Source: Candidatus Limihabitans stercoravium (lineage in GTDB: Bacteria; Bacillota; Clostridia; Christensenellales; CAG-314). Taken from it: a stretch of DNA of 45,434 bases. Position numbers and translations under genes: made by a program. The notes beneath the pieces were generated by a model. The model had not been told where the DNA came from, did no database searches, and was given only the letters and a program-made list of their open reading frames with translations. Each line of letters begins with the position of its first letter. The first letter of the stretch is position 1. Positions 16,657 to 27,356 of this stretch are shown here, one piece after another. The stretch is from positions 1-45,434 of the forward strand of contig DVLO01000039.1 of NCBI GenBank assembly GCA_018715495.1, written 5' to 3'.

Positions 16657-18645
16657 ATGAGTTATAAAAAACTGGTTACATTGCTGATGTGCTTTGTCAT
16701 TGCGGCAACTTGTTGCGTTACTCTTGCAGGCTGCAACAACAATCAACTTTCCACACCTGCCAATCTGTCGGTAAATGACAAACTTGTCATTTCCTGGGAT
16801 GCGGTAGAAGGTGCAGAAAGATACATGTTGGCATTCAACAGTAACGCATCTACACAGTTTATGACGCAAAATACTTCCTTTGACCTGATGAGTGCAGGCA
16901 AGGAAATTGAAAATCAATTGCAAAGTGGCAAGACCAATTCTGTGACGGTGCGTGCCGTAAACATCAAGCAACAGGATGGCAAGATGATTCCCATTAACAT
17001 GTCTCAGTGGGCAGAACAAGTAACATTTTTCTACACCAAGCAGGCAAGTACGGTTTCATCAATCAGCTACAATGCGGAAAACTACACGTTGACATGGCGT
17101 AAGTCCACAATATCCGGTGCGGTTTATGTATTGGGTGTTTTTGAAGAAGGTTCAACCGAACCATTAAAGGAAGTAAGTCTCAAAGACTACACATTGACAC
17201 CCAACATCATCACAGGTGACATTGCTTTGGACATTACAGACATTCTTGCAACACTGGAAGCTAAGTCCTACCAAGTGGCTTTGAAAGTGCAGGCGGATGG
17301 CTACGAAGACAGTGTGTACAGTAAATTCGTCAATGTTGACCTGACAAGTGGTGTGCCGGGTGGCGGAACGGTAGATCCCGATCCTGATCCCGAACCCGAA
17401 CCGGAGCCCGATCCCGATCCAAACCCCGAAAAGGGCAACCTTGTTTCAATTACGGCGTTCTATACAGGACCGCAGCTTGAAGTAGGCACTTCATTGCTTG
17501 ACAGTGCTTATGTAATGGTTGTTGCAAGTTACGACAACGATGTAACGGACCGTGTTTACGGTTTTACAACGGACATCAAGGATCACAGCGGTTCGGCAGG
17601 AACTAAAACAATTACAGTTTCCTACACCGAAGGGGAAGTTACAGTTACAACAACTGTTTCCATTACCTTTGTGGATGACGCATCTGACCCTGCTAATCCC
17701 GATGACCAGCCGGATACTTCGGCATATAAGTTGGTGGGTATTGACGGAAATACATCGGGTGTTGGTTACACAACACTGACAAACGGCAGTTACATGTGGC
17801 GTGGTGTCATTGTGGACGGAAACGACAATCTTGCAATTACCTACGGTGACGACACATTCGCATTCGATGTTTTAGAAAACGCAACGGAAGTGTCTGCAAC
17901 AGAGGACAGCAATGGTTACATTGTATTGCCCGATGGCGAATACGACATCTACTTCAATCTTGAAACAAAGACAATCACCGCTCTAAAGATTGTATATTCA
18001 ACCTATTACTACTACAACACAGACGGTTGGGCAAGCGTCTACGCTTACGGCTGGACTGAGCAATTGACCAAGGTTACACCGCAAGTTGGTGACTACGTAA
18101 TCATTGGTGACATGTTCGGTGCAGAAACGGCATGGACGGCGGAAAACAGTGTCAAGTTGTTTGAGAGTACAGATCCCAGTGGTAATACACAGTATGGTTT
18201 TGCGGGACTGTCACTTACTGCAGGAACCAAGTTGAAGATTGCACAGCTTGGCGAAACGACGCACACCTATTACAATAAACTTGAAAGTGGAGTGACCAGT
18301 ACTCTGTACACAATTGACGATGAGGGCAACATTGTGATTCTACAAGACGGAATTTACGACTTCTATTTCAAGAGCGGAACAAAGGAACTGTATTTCGGCA
18401 AGGGAACAAGTGAAAGCATTCCCAACATGGAAACAACTTCCGTTACAGTGACTAACGCATGGCCGGGCAACAAGATGACGGCGGTAGAAGGACATGAGGG
18501 ATGGTATTCCGTAACAATCCGTGGCACCATTGACAAGATTATCTTCAACAACGGTAGCGGTGGCACAGGCAACCAGACAGCTGACCTTACAGTAGAAAAA
18601 GAAAACGTCTACTACAAGGACGGCAAGTGGCAAGCTTCGTTTTAA
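16657..18645 (+). CDS. Starch-binding lipoprotein with split CBM26-like module
   Basis: A 662-residue lipoprotein. The ATG at 16657 follows TAAGGAGG and gives a signal peptide with lipobox TLAGC (Cys26); an open frame extends 25 codons further upstream into the previous gene but would spoil the signal. Order: two fibronectin-III/Ig-like domains (~30-230), an acidic Asp-Pro/Glu-Pro linker (~240-258), an Ig-like domain (~262-341), a stand-alone domain (~355-447, ends 'GEYDIYFNLETKTI') resembling the inserted domain of the split modules, and a C-terminal CBM26-like module split by that same insert type (Trp466 to Trp602). No catalytic domain is present. Its C-terminal module is the closest relative of that in the first lipoprotein of the operon. 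Confidence 0.82.
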   Translation: MSYKKLVTLLMCFVIAATCCVTLAGCNNNQLSTPANLSVNDKLVISWDAVEGAERYMLAFNSNASTQFMTQNTSFDLMSAGKEIENQLQSGKTNSVTVRAVNIKQQDGKMIPINMSQWAEQVTFFYTKQASTVSSISYNAENYTLTWRKSTISGAVYVLGVFEEGSTEPLKEVSLKDYTLTPNIITGDIALDITDILATLEAKSYQVALKVQADGYEDSVYSKFVNVDLTSGVPGGGTVDPDPDPEPEPEPDPDPNPEKGNLVSITAFYTGPQLEVGTSLLDSAYVMVVASYDNDVTDRVYGFTTDIKDHSGSAGTKTITVSYTEGEVTVTTTVSITFVDDASDPANPDDQPDTSAYKLVGIDGNTSGVGYTTLTNGSYMWRGVIVDGNDNLAITYGDDTFAFDVLENATEVSATEDSNGYIVLPDGEYDIYFNLETKTITALKIVYSTYYYYNTDGWASVYAYGWTEQLTKVTPQVGDYVIIGDMFGAETAWTAENSVKLFESTDPSGNTQYGFAGLSLTAGTKLKIAQLGETTHTYYNKLESGVTSTLYTIDDEGNIVILQDGIYDFYFKSGTKELYFGKGTSESIPNMETTSVTVTNAWPGNKMTAVEGHEGWYSVTIRGTIDKIIFNNGSGGTGNQTADLTVEKENVYYKDGKWQASF

Positions 18646-18676
18646 CAATTGAATTGATTGAATAAAGGAGAAAAAA

Positions 18677-19900
18677 ATGAAAAAAGCAATTACATTATCT
18701 TTGGTTTTGGTAATGACATTGGCAATTTGCCTTACTTCGGTAGGATGTAATCCCACCGAAGACGGGGAAGAATCAGGTGTATACAACCTCAAGGTGTGGT
18801 GTGCAGAGCTGGACAGATCGATGATTGACGAAATGTTGTATCAATACGAAAAGGAAAACCCTGACAACATCTACAATTGGACAATTCAAGAAGTCGGTGA
18901 AGACGTTGCAGGACAGAGAGTTATTTCCGATCCTTCAACTGCGGCAGACGTTTTCAGTTTCGCATCCGACCAATTGGGTGTACTTGTAAACAACAACGCA
19001 ATTCTTGCTGTTCCTGCTCAATATCAATCTTCAATTGCCGAAGATCAGATTGCCGTTGCTGAAATGGCTGCAAAGTTCAACAATCAGTACTACGCTTACC
19101 CCTACACATACGAAAACGTATTTCTGTACTACAACAATGAATTGTTGAGTGAAAGTCAGGTTGGCAGTCTTGAAAGCATCATCAGTGCAAATACAGGTGT
19201 TGAATACAACATCGGTATGGACATGGACGACGCTTACTACACAAGTATCTTCCTGTTTGCTGCAGGAATGCAACTGTTCGGTGCTGACGGTCAGGACGTA
19301 ACTAATGTTGACTTCGCAAATGACAACGCATTGAAGGGTTGTGAATACATCTACAACCTCAGTAGTAAAGCTAAGTTCAACAGTATTGTTGAAGAAGATC
19401 AGGCAACTGCATTGAAAAACGGCAACGTTGCGGCAATCATCAGTGGTCCTCACATGGTTGACCAATTCAAGACTGCATTGGGAGCTAAGTACGCTGTTAC
19501 TAAACTGCCAACAATCGAACTTGACGGCAAGGCTACACAAATGATTTCTTTCAGCGGTGTTAAGCTGTATGGCGTAAATCGTAACACCAAGTACGCTGAA
19601 GAATCGGCTAAACTTGCAATGTTCCTGTCCAACTACGACAACCAATACATCAGATTGACGGACAGAGAATTCTGCCCCACAAACAGTCAGTTGTACAACG
19701 AAGCAGCAAACAGCGGCGTTGACGCAGTAGAAGTAGTAATCGAACAAGCTCAGTACACACGTCTGAAACCGGCATTTACACAAATGTCATCCTACTGGAC
19801 TCCGATGGCAACATTCCTTGCAGGCGTGTTCAAGAAGACTCAGGCAGAAAGCGCTTGGCTTGGACAATTGGAAGCAATCGAAAAGGCAGTTTTGGGCTAA
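18677..19900 (+). CDS. Maltodextrin ABC transporter substrate-binding lipoprotein (MalE-like)
   Basis: A 407-residue lipoprotein with lipobox TSVGC (Cys24). The mature part has the bilobed layout of family 1 extracellular solute-binding proteins: 'LKVWCAELDRSMIDEML' at the start, 'ADVFSFASDQLGVLVNN' in the first lobe, and 'NGNVAAIISGPHMVDQFK', the conserved hinge-region signature of maltose-type binders. The length is normal. AAAGGAG precedes the ATG, and the two permease genes follow directly. It should deliver maltose/maltodextrins released by the amylase and pullulanase; the sugar assignment rests on context and family similarity. Confidence 0.88.
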   Translation: MKKAITLSLVLVMTLAICLTSVGCNPTEDGEESGVYNLKVWCAELDRSMIDEMLYQYEKENPDNIYNWTIQEVGEDVAGQRVISDPSTAADVFSFASDQLGVLVNNNAILAVPAQYQSSIAEDQIAVAEMAAKFNNQYYAYPYTYENVFLYYNNELLSESQVGSLESIISANTGVEYNIGMDMDDAYYTSIFLFAAGMQLFGADGQDVTNVDFANDNALKGCEYIYNLSSKAKFNSIVEEDQATALKNGNVAAIISGPHMVDQFKTALGAKYAVTKLPTIELDGKATQMISFSGVKLYGVNRNTKYAEESAKLAMFLSNYDNQYIRLTDREFCPTNSQLYNEAANSGVDAVEVVIEQAQYTRLKPAFTQMSSYWTPMATFLAGVFKKTQAESAWLGQLEAIEKAVLG

Positions 19901-19932
19901 AAATTAAACTTACCTAAAAAAGGAGACATGTT

Positions 19933-21420
19933 ATGTCAGACGCTTCTAAAAACGGGTCGAATTTTTTCAATAAAATCGGCACAAGTATTTCCAACGGCGT
20001 CAAAGGGTTTGGTAAAGGTTTTGTGGGATTTTTCAAGTCTATTCCCACAAAACTTAAAAACCTTGGCAAAAAGATAGGCAACGGTTTTGTCAACTTCGGC
20101 AAAACCTTTGCCCAAGGTGACCTGGGTGTCAAGATGAGTTACTTCCTGATGGGAAGCGGAGCATTCGCCCATGGTCAGATTGCTAAGGGATTGGGCTACC
20201 TTGCTTTGGAAATTCTGTTTATATTGTACATGGCATTCAATGGCGTGGGTTCTCTTGTGGGACTTATCACGCTGGGTACCAACTTTACTTACACCTACTA
20301 CGACGTTGACGCAGGTACAGGCATTGAAATCAACGTTCCGGGCGACAACTCCATGTTGTTTCTGTTGTACGGCGTTGTAGCGGTGGTGGTAGTAATTGCT
20401 TTTATTGCAGTGTATCTGATGAACATCAAGAGTGCTGTTGCAAATCATGAGGGCAGTGTAATCGGATTGAAACCGTCTACGTTGCGTGATGATTTAAGAG
20501 CATTGATGGACAAGAAGTTTTACATATTGCTGTTGGTAGTGGCATTTGCAGGGGTAGTAATCTTTACTATTCTCCCATTGATCTTCATGATACTGATTGC
20601 CTTTACCAACTACGACGCATCTCATCCCGAAACAAGCGGTTTCGACTGGGTAGGATTGGACAACTTCATCAAATTGATGGGCACAACAAATCTCAGCAGT
20701 ACGTTTTTCCCCGTATTGGGTTGGACAATCGTATGGGCAATCTGTGCAACGTTTCTGAACTACTTCTTGGGTGTCGGACTTGCGTTGCTCATCAACAGCA
20801 AGGGCATCAAGGGCAAGAAAATCTGGCGTTTGTTCTTTGTGTTGACAATTGCCATTCCACAGTTTGTAAGTTTGTTGCTGATGCGCAGCATGCTTGGTGA
20901 ATTCGGTCCTATCATGAACTTACTTGTCAAGATGGGATTTGAACGCACCGACTGGTTTGAAACGGCTTCAAGCGCAAGACTGATTGTAATTTCGGTAAAC
21001 TTGTGGATTGGTATTCCCTATTCTATGTTGATTACTTCGGGTATCTTGATGAACATTCCGCAAGACTTGTACGAATCGGCAAGAATTGACGGCGCAACAA
21101 AGTTCAAGATGTTCCGCAAGATCACTTTGCCTTACATATTGTTTGTAACAGGTCCGTATCTCATTACTCAGTTTATCGGAAACATCAACAACTTCAACGT
21201 CATTTTCCTTTTAACAGGCGGTGGACCGTTCGGTGAACTGAGTCAAGGCGCAGGTTCGACATCGTTGTTGGTAACATGGCTGTACAGCCTTACAAACGAC
21301 ACAGGCGACTACAACCTGGCATCTACAATAGGTATCCTGACATTCATTATTTGTTCGGTAATTTCACTCATTACTTACAGACGTTCGTCAAGTACCAAGA
21401 ATGAGGAGGACTTCCAATAA
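19933..21420 (+). CDS. Maltodextrin ABC transporter permease (MalF-like)
   Basis: A 495-residue inner-membrane permease. The core (~180-490) has six predicted helices of the binding-protein-dependent transport fold and the EAA loop 'ESARIDGATKFKMFRKITLP' (~379-398) that docks on the ATPase. Upstream is an extension: ~65 residues rich in Lys, Gly and Phe that look amphipathic, then two membrane helices (~85-115, ~138-163). Extra N-terminal helices are known in MalF-type subunits, but the basic amphipathic head is unusual. GGAG lies 8 bases before the ATG. It overlaps the next gene by one base (TAATG). Confidence 0.9.
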   Translation: MSDASKNGSNFFNKIGTSISNGVKGFGKGFVGFFKSIPTKLKNLGKKIGNGFVNFGKTFAQGDLGVKMSYFLMGSGAFAHGQIAKGLGYLALEILFILYMAFNGVGSLVGLITLGTNFTYTYYDVDAGTGIEINVPGDNSMLFLLYGVVAVVVVIAFIAVYLMNIKSAVANHEGSVIGLKPSTLRDDLRALMDKKFYILLLVVAFAGVVIFTILPLIFMILIAFTNYDASHPETSGFDWVGLDNFIKLMGTTNLSSTFFPVLGWTIVWAICATFLNYFLGVGLALLINSKGIKGKKIWRLFFVLTIAIPQFVSLLLMRSMLGEFGPIMNLLVKMGFERTDWFETASSARLIVISVNLWIGIPYSMLITSGILMNIPQDLYESARIDGATKFKMFRKITLPYILFVTGPYLITQFIGNINNFNVIFLLTGGGPFGELSQGAGSTSLLVTWLYSLTNDTGDYNLASTIGILTFIICSVISLITYRRSSSTKNEEDFQ

Positions 21421-22325
21421 TGGATTACAATTTCAAGAAAACAAACGGCGGCATGAAACGCCGCAAAACAATAAGTAAATCCACTGCGTACACAGTCCTC
21501 ACTATCCTCAGTATTTGTTGGATACTGCCTCTGATCTGGCTGATCTTGCAGTCGTTTGGTACTGAACCAAGTGCTTCTTACGGTTCTACATACGGATCGC
21601 CAGACATCTTGCCGTCACACTACACAGTGGAATGGTACATCAAGTTGTTTACTGAAACGGAGTTTCCAAGATGGTACATCAACACATTGGTGATTGCATT
21701 GTGTTGCATGGTATTGTCAACATTCTTTACGTTGAGCATGGCTTACGTAATGAGTCGTTTCCGTTTCAAGTCAAGAAAGGCTATTCAGAACATCGGCTTG
21801 ATTCTGGGTATGTTCCCGGGATTTATGAGCATGGTGGCAATCTACTACATCTTCAAGGGCGTTGGTCTTGCAGGTGACGTTGAAAACTGGAAACAAACTC
21901 TTGCTCTTATTCTTGTGTATTCGGGCAGTGCGGCACTTGGTTACTACGTATCCAAGGGATTTTTCGACACTGTCAGCAAGTCGCTTGACGAAGCGGCACG
22001 CATTGACGGTGCAACTAACAGTCAGGTGTTTTCCAAGATCATCCTTCCGTTGTCTAAACCTATCATTGTTTACACGGCATTGATGAGCTTTACGGCACCT
22101 TGGGGCGACTTTATCTTCGCAAGTTTTATTTTGAAGGAAAATACTCAAGCCTACACAGTTGCGGTAGGTCTGTACAAATGGATTGCAGCATCGGAAATCC
22201 CTCAGCAGTGGTACAACCTGTTTGCGGCAGGTGCGGTGTGTGTGGCAGTTCCCATCACAATTTTGTTCCTGTGTCTGCAAAGATACTTTGTAGAAGGTAT
22301 CACAGGTGGTGCAGTAAAGGGATGA
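21420..22325 (+). CDS. Maltodextrin ABC transporter permease (MalG-like)
   Basis: A 301-residue partner permease with six predicted membrane helices and the EAA loop 'DEAARIDGATNSQVFSKIIL' (~191-210). Its ATG overlaps the last base of the MalF-like stop codon, indicating translational coupling and a heterodimeric channel. The length matches MalG/GanQ-type subunits. It lies 10 bases before the pullulanase gene. Confidence 0.92.
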   Translation: MDYNFKKTNGGMKRRKTISKSTAYTVLTILSICWILPLIWLILQSFGTEPSASYGSTYGSPDILPSHYTVEWYIKLFTETEFPRWYINTLVIALCCMVLSTFFTLSMAYVMSRFRFKSRKAIQNIGLILGMFPGFMSMVAIYYIFKGVGLAGDVENWKQTLALILVYSGSAALGYYVSKGFFDTVSKSLDEAARIDGATNSQVFSKIILPLSKPIIVYTALMSFTAPWGDFIFASFILKENTQAYTVAVGLYKWIAASEIPQQWYNLFAAGAVCVAVPITILFLCLQRYFVEGITGGAVKG

Positions 22326-22335
22326 GAGGTATTAT

Positions 22336-25224
22336 ATGAAATCAAGAAACAAATCAATAATTGCAGTAAGTTTAATACTGTTGTTTGTTTTGGTGTGCAA
22401 TGTGTTGCCGCTTGGGCTGATTGGTACGGCGGTGGCCGCAGGCAGCGACAACGGCAAGGTAATTGTCCACTTCTACAACGATGACGGACAGTACGAATAC
22501 GACAGTTGGGGCGGCAAAGAAAACGTCAGCTGGGGTGCGTACTACTGGATTGACGTAGGCAAGGTAGTGCCTACCGACGGCAAGGATCCCGATTTCTCAA
22601 AGGATGACAACGTAGGACAAACTTACACAATCAACCTCAACGAAATGGAAACAAGTGCCGTAAGGTCGGGTAAGAAGTTGGGCCTGATCATGGTTAGATC
22701 CTACATTGACGAAACCAACACTTACACTCCCTATTGGAACGGCAACACAGGTAAGGACTTGTCAAGCGACAGAATGCTTGACGTCACACTGGACGCTAAC
22801 AACACTTACGAAGTGTGGATCATTGCAGGCGACAAGAACAACTACACGTCCTTAGAACAGGCAAAGACAGCTTTCGAAAGTATCAGATCGGCTAAGTTTG
22901 ATGACTTTAACAACGTGCTGGTGCAGTCCACTTCACCTGTAACGAAAGAAACAACTTACCAGATTTACGCTGTAACGGACAAGATTGCCGACGAACAAGG
23001 AACGCTTGTCACCGAAGGCAAGGTAGCGGAAGTGTTGACGGGCGAAGGATTGAGCAGTCGTTTGCAGGTCAACATAGATGAATTCAATTGGAATGCCGAC
23101 TACATGCTTCACATGGAAGGCTACGCATTCCCCGTTGCAATTGACAAGACAAGACTGTACTTGTCCAATGAATTTAAGGACGATTGTGTTCCCACCGACA
23201 GCGACGGCGACGGATTAGTGGATGTGGAACTGGGAAGTTTCTACACCGAAACGCAGACGACATTCCGTCTGTGGGCTCCAATTTCCACCAACGTACTTAT
23301 AAATTTCTACGTTACCGGTGACGAAACGGACGACACATTGTATTCCAGCGCTGTTCCAATGACGTTGACAAGCAAGGGTGTGTGGGAAGCAACTGTCAAG
23401 GGCGATCTTGACGGAGTTTACTACACCTACACAAACTACGTTGCAGGAAGTATCAACGAAACATGCGATCCCTACGCAACTGCAGTGGGTATCAATGGTA
23501 ACAGGGCAATGGTGTGTGATCTTGACGCAACCGATCCCGAAGGTTGGGAAAACGACCTTGAACTGGCACGTGACATAAGACTCAACAATTCCGTTGTTCC
23601 TGTAATCTGGGAAATCCATATTCGTGACTTCTCTATATCAGCTGACAGTGGACTGACCTACAAGGGCAAGTACCTTGCATTTACCGAACAGGACACAACG
23701 GCTAAAGGAAGTGATACCGTAAAGACAGGTATTTCCTACTTGAAGGAATTGGGAGTTACATACGTACACCTGAATCCCGTTTACGACTTTGCGACAGTTG
23801 ACGAAGAGTACAACAACAACATCGACTACATTACAAAGCAAAACTGGGGATACGACCCAAAGAACTACAATGTTCCCGAAGGCAGCTACGCAACCAATGC
23901 CGAAGACGGTGAAGTGCGTATCAACGAATTCAAGCAGATGGTTCAGGCACTGCACGAAGCAGGTATCGGCGTAATCATGGACGTTGTTTACAACCACACA
24001 TTTACTTCCGACGGCTGGTTTGACAAGACTGTACCCGGTTACTACTACCGTCAGGCTTTGACCGGCGAAGAAGGCTCCTTCGGAATGCAGTCGTGGTCAA
24101 CCAACAACCTTGGTATATACAACCTCAGTGACGGTGCAGGTTGCAGCAACGAAACGGCAAGCGAACGTGACATGTACCGCAGTTACATGATAAATTCAGT
24201 TGTTTACTGGGCTCAGGAATACCACATTGACGGATTCCGTTTCGACCTCATGGGTTGTCACGACACCGAAACAATGAACATGATCCGTCAGGCTCTCAAC
24301 ACAAAGGTAGAAGGTGGCGAAGGCGTACTGATGTACGGCGAACCTTGGGCAGCTGCAACTGTCGGTCTTGATCCTGCTTACGGATTGAGTGTTGCCAACA
24401 TGAGCAACGTACATCTTTTGAATGATGGCATCAAGGTGTTCAACGACACTGTGAGAAATGCATTGAAGGGTGACAACAGTCCCGGTATCGGCTTCATCAA
24501 CGGAAGTAGTGACTCCGGCGTGTACAACAATCTGCTCATCGGTATGCAGGGCGGTTCGCACTGGGGACAACTTACATCCGACAAGTCCATCATTTACAGC
24601 ACATCTCACGACAACTACACATTGTGGGATCACCTTGTTGCGACTACTGTTGCTAATCCCACACCTACAATGTTCTCCGAAGGCAACAGCCTTGTAATGC
24701 GCAGAAACATGATGACTGCAGCAATTACATTGATGGGCAAGGGCACAAGTTTTATACTTGCGGGTGAAGAAATTGCACGTACAAAGTACGGCAATCACAA
24801 CAGTTACAACGCTCAGGACAAGATCAACCAATTCGACTACTACCGTCAGAAAGAATTTGCTTCGCTGTTCAACTGGTACAAGGGATTGATTGAACTGCGT
24901 ACGCAACGCTTTACGACAATTTGTCGTGGCGATGCTGTAATGGCAAGCGGTATTTACAATTTCAGTGACGGTTACTATATGTCCGGTGCTAATTCGCAGA
25001 CATTGGTGTTCTGCACTGAAAGACTCAATGAAGGCGATCAGTACAGTAAGGTAATGGTCATCTGCAACGCAGGAGCAACTGCAAGTTCCATTGATTTTAG
25101 CGACGAATGGACGTTGATCGGCAACAGTAAGGACGGTACATTCAACTTCGACAGTACTGTCAAGGTGGGTAACGGCACAGTGGTAGTGCCATCCTACACA
25201 ACATTTATTCTTGTGCAATATTAA
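22336..25224 (+). CDS. pulA: Secreted type I pullulanase (GH13)
   Basis: A 962-residue exported debranching enzyme. The N-terminus has a signal sequence ending ...GTAVAAG with no lipobox Cys, so it is secreted or held by an uncleaved helix. Residues ~35-170 are a beta domain with '[10 protein letters not shown]', CBM-like; ~290-390 is a CBM48-type domain ('[13 protein letters not shown]'). The GH13 barrel follows with the pullulanase I hallmark 'NWGYDP' (~500), 'DVVYNH', nucleophile Asp637 in 'GFRFDLMG', acid/base Glu669 in 'YGEPW' and Asp759 in 'SHDN'. All catalytic residues are intact. It should hydrolyse alpha-1,6 branch points of pullulan, amylopectin and limit dextrins. No LPXTG anchor is seen. 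It is coupled to the transporter genes by 10-base gaps. Confidence 0.92.
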   Translation: MKSRNKSIIAVSLILLFVLVCNVLPLGLIGTAVAAGSDNGKVIVHFYNDDGQYEYDSWGGKENVSWGAYYWIDVGKVVPTDGKDPDFSKDDNVGQTYTINLNEMETSAVRSGKKLGLIMVRSYIDETNTYTPYWNGNTGKDLSSDRMLDVTLDANNTYEVWIIAGDKNNYTSLEQAKTAFESIRSAKFDDFNNVLVQSTSPVTKETTYQIYAVTDKIADEQGTLVTEGKVAEVLTGEGLSSRLQVNIDEFNWNADYMLHMEGYAFPVAIDKTRLYLSNEFKDDCVPTDSDGDGLVDVELGSFYTETQTTFRLWAPISTNVLINFYVTGDETDDTLYSSAVPMTLTSKGVWEATVKGDLDGVYYTYTNYVAGSINETCDPYATAVGINGNRAMVCDLDATDPEGWENDLELARDIRLNNSVVPVIWEIHIRDFSISADSGLTYKGKYLAFTEQDTTAKGSDTVKTGISYLKELGVTYVHLNPVYDFATVDEEYNNNIDYITKQNWGYDPKNYNVPEGSYATNAEDGEVRINEFKQMVQALHEAGIGVIMDVVYNHTFTSDGWFDKTVPGYYYRQALTGEEGSFGMQSWSTNNLGIYNLSDGAGCSNETASERDMYRSYMINSVVYWAQEYHIDGFRFDLMGCHDTETMNMIRQALNTKVEGGEGVLMYGEPWAAATVGLDPAYGLSVANMSNVHLLNDGIKVFNDTVRNALKGDNSPGIGFINGSSDSGVYNNLLIGMQGGSHWGQLTSDKSIIYSTSHDNYTLWDHLVATTVANPTPTMFSEGNSLVMRRNMMTAAITLMGKGTSFILAGEEIARTKYGNHNSYNAQDKINQFDYYRQKEFASLFNWYKGLIELRTQRFTTICRGDAVMASGIYNFSDGYYMSGANSQTLVFCTERLNEGDQYSKVMVICNAGATASSIDFSDEWTLIGNSKDGTFNFDSTVKVGNGTVVVPSYTTFILVQY

Positions 25225-25235
25225 GAGGTGAGTGT

Positions 25236-27263
25236 ATGGCAAGTCTCAGTTTAAAACACATTTACAAAGTATACGAAAACGGTGGCGCAGGAGTAAAAGC
25301 CGTCAACGACTTTTGTATGGAAATCGAAGATAAGGAATTCATTGTATTTGTAGGACCGTCAGGTTGCGGTAAAAGTACAACCCTGCGCATGATTGCAGGG
25401 TTGGAAGAAATTACCGCAGGCGAACTGATGATTGGCGACGAAGTCGTAAACGACGTTGAACCCAAGGACAGAAACATTGCAATGGTGTTCCAGAACTACG
25501 CATTGTATCCTCACATGACAGTGCGTGAAAACATGGCATTTGCTTTGGAACTCAGTAAATCCTTTACAAAGGAAGAAATCAACCAACGTGTTACCGAAGC
25601 TGCTAAGATATTGGACATTGAACAGTATCTGGACAGAAAACCACGTGCATTGTCAGGTGGTCAGAGACAAAGAGTGTCGCTGGGTAGAGCAATTGTGCGT
25701 GATCCCAAGGTTTTCCTGTTGGATGAACCTTTGTCAAACCTTGACGCTAAACTGCGTGCACAGATGCGTACGGAAATTTCAAAACTTCACAACAAGTTGC
25801 AGACAACCTTCATTTACGTTACTCACGACCAGGTTGAAGCAATGACAATGGGTACCCGAATTGTTGTAATGAAACTTGGCGTTGTTCAGCAAATAGACAC
25901 ACCGAAAAACCTGTACAGATATCCTCAAAACAAGTTCGTTGCAGGCTTTATCGGAACACCGCAGATGAACTTCTTCGACGCAACTCTTTCTAAAAATGAC
26001 GGAAAGGTGGAAATTACCTTTGCCAACAACAGAAAGATTGTGGTTGACGAAGAAAACCTCTTGAAAGCCGATTCAAGATACTTTGACGGCAAGACGGTGG
26101 TTACATTCGGTATCCGTCCCGAAGACGTGCACATGGAACGTGAGTTTGTCGAACAACATCCCGAAACGTCTTTCAAATGCACAACAAGTATCATCGAAGC
26201 ACTGGGAAGTCAGACAATCGTCTACTGCGATCTTGATGAAAACAACGAAGCAATCAGCGGAACTACCAACCGATTGACATTGAACGTTGATCCCAAGTCA
26301 AGCGTGGAACGTAACGAAGAAGTCACTGTGGCAATTGATCCGTTGTGCATACATCTGTTTGACAACGAAACGGAAATGAGCATAATGCCACGTATTCCCG
26401 AATACAACGCAGTGGACGCTACTGTTGCAAAGGGAACAATCACGATGCTGGGAAACAGTATCGAACTTCCCAAGGCATTGGACATCAAGGACGGTAATTA
26501 TACTGTAAAGATTCCGACGGACGCATTCCTGTTCGAAGGTTTACCCGTAGTAAAGAAGGAAGTACCCGAAGCTCAACAGCAGTATTCCGTTGAAAGTGTT
26601 GCGGACAAGTTTGCAAAACACGCATTGCTCAACGTAGTGCCAAATTACCCGGTAGAAACATTCAAACAGTACGACATTGTATTTAAAAAGCAATTCAAGG
26701 CTGATGTTGTGTTCTCCGAACAGATTGACAAGACCAACTTGTTGTGCCTTGACATCAACGGTAACAAGTTGTTTGCTGTAGGCAATGGTGTAACGGGCAA
26801 CAAGGTTTCCATTGCAATTGACTGGAAGAAGGTAACTTTTGAAGGGGAAAGCAGTAAACCTGCATTTGAACTTGTCAACACATTGTCCGCAAGAGTTGTC
26901 AAGGAACAAGTTGCAAGCAAGAAGTACAACTTCGCATTGAATGTTGAAGGCGTAAACATGTATCTTACTGATTACACGGTAAACAAGTTGTTCAACGCAA
27001 TGGGAAGAAAGGCGTTTGACATCGACCTGACATTGGATTTCGGTATCTACAACGTTGCCATTGCCGACAACGGAATGGATGGAACAGTTTCCGAAATATA
27101 TGACTTCGGCACAGAAAGAATTGCCGCCGTCAAGGTTGGTGAAAAATCCGTCAACGTTTACGTTGGATCACAACAGCTTGCTGTGGGCGACAACGTCAAG
27201 TTGGCACTCAACCTGCCCGAACTTGGAGTTGTAGAAACGGTAAGAGGAATACGTATCCTGTAA
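25236..27263 (+). CDS. MsmK/UgpC-type sugar ABC transporter ATPase with long C-terminal extension
   Basis: A 675-residue ATP-binding subunit that should energise the MalFG-like permease. Walker [10 protein letters not shown] at 40-48, Q-loop Gln86, signature LSGGQRQR at 139-146, Walker B VFLLDE at 159-164 and H-loop His197 are all intact. A regulatory TOBE-type region covers ~235-380, where the family usually stops (~360-380 residues). A further ~295 residues follow without homology I can name; the final strands ('[15 protein letters not shown]') look like a second TOBE/MOP-like barrel, so the extension may have arisen by domain duplication. GAGGTGAG precedes the ATG. It is the last gene of the starch locus, followed by a terminator. 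Confidence 0.9.
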   Translation: MASLSLKHIYKVYENGGAGVKAVNDFCMEIEDKEFIVFVGPSGCGKSTTLRMIAGLEEITAGELMIGDEVVNDVEPKDRNIAMVFQNYALYPHMTVRENMAFALELSKSFTKEEINQRVTEAAKILDIEQYLDRKPRALSGGQRQRVSLGRAIVRDPKVFLLDEPLSNLDAKLRAQMRTEISKLHNKLQTTFIYVTHDQVEAMTMGTRIVVMKLGVVQQIDTPKNLYRYPQNKFVAGFIGTPQMNFFDATLSKNDGKVEITFANNRKIVVDEENLLKADSRYFDGKTVVTFGIRPEDVHMEREFVEQHPETSFKCTTSIIEALGSQTIVYCDLDENNEAISGTTNRLTLNVDPKSSVERNEEVTVAIDPLCIHLFDNETEMSIMPRIPEYNAVDATVAKGTITMLGNSIELPKALDIKDGNYTVKIPTDAFLFEGLPVVKKEVPEAQQQYSVESVADKFAKHALLNVVPNYPVETFKQYDIVFKKQFKADVVFSEQIDKTNLLCLDINGNKLFAVGNGVTGNKVSIAIDWKKVTFEGESSKPAFELVNTLSARVVKEQVASKKYNFALNVEGVNMYLTDYTVNKLFNAMGRKAFDIDLTLDFGIYNVAIADNGMDGTVSEIYDFGTERIAAVKVGEKSVNVYVGSQQLAVGDNVKLALNLPELGVVETVRGIRIL

Positions 27264-27287
27264 TTACAGACTAAACTAAATGAAAAA

Positions 27288-27316
27288 GGACTGCATGTAA
27301 AAGCAGTTCTTTTTTG
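27288..27316 (+). terminator. Terminator of the starch locus
   Basis: GGACTGC (27288-27294) pairs with GCAGTTC (27303-27309, one G-T pair), followed by a T6 run. Confidence 0.8.
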
Positions 27317-27356
27317 TTGAGTTGATGTGTAAAAATGTGTGACGTGGCAGTGTTTT

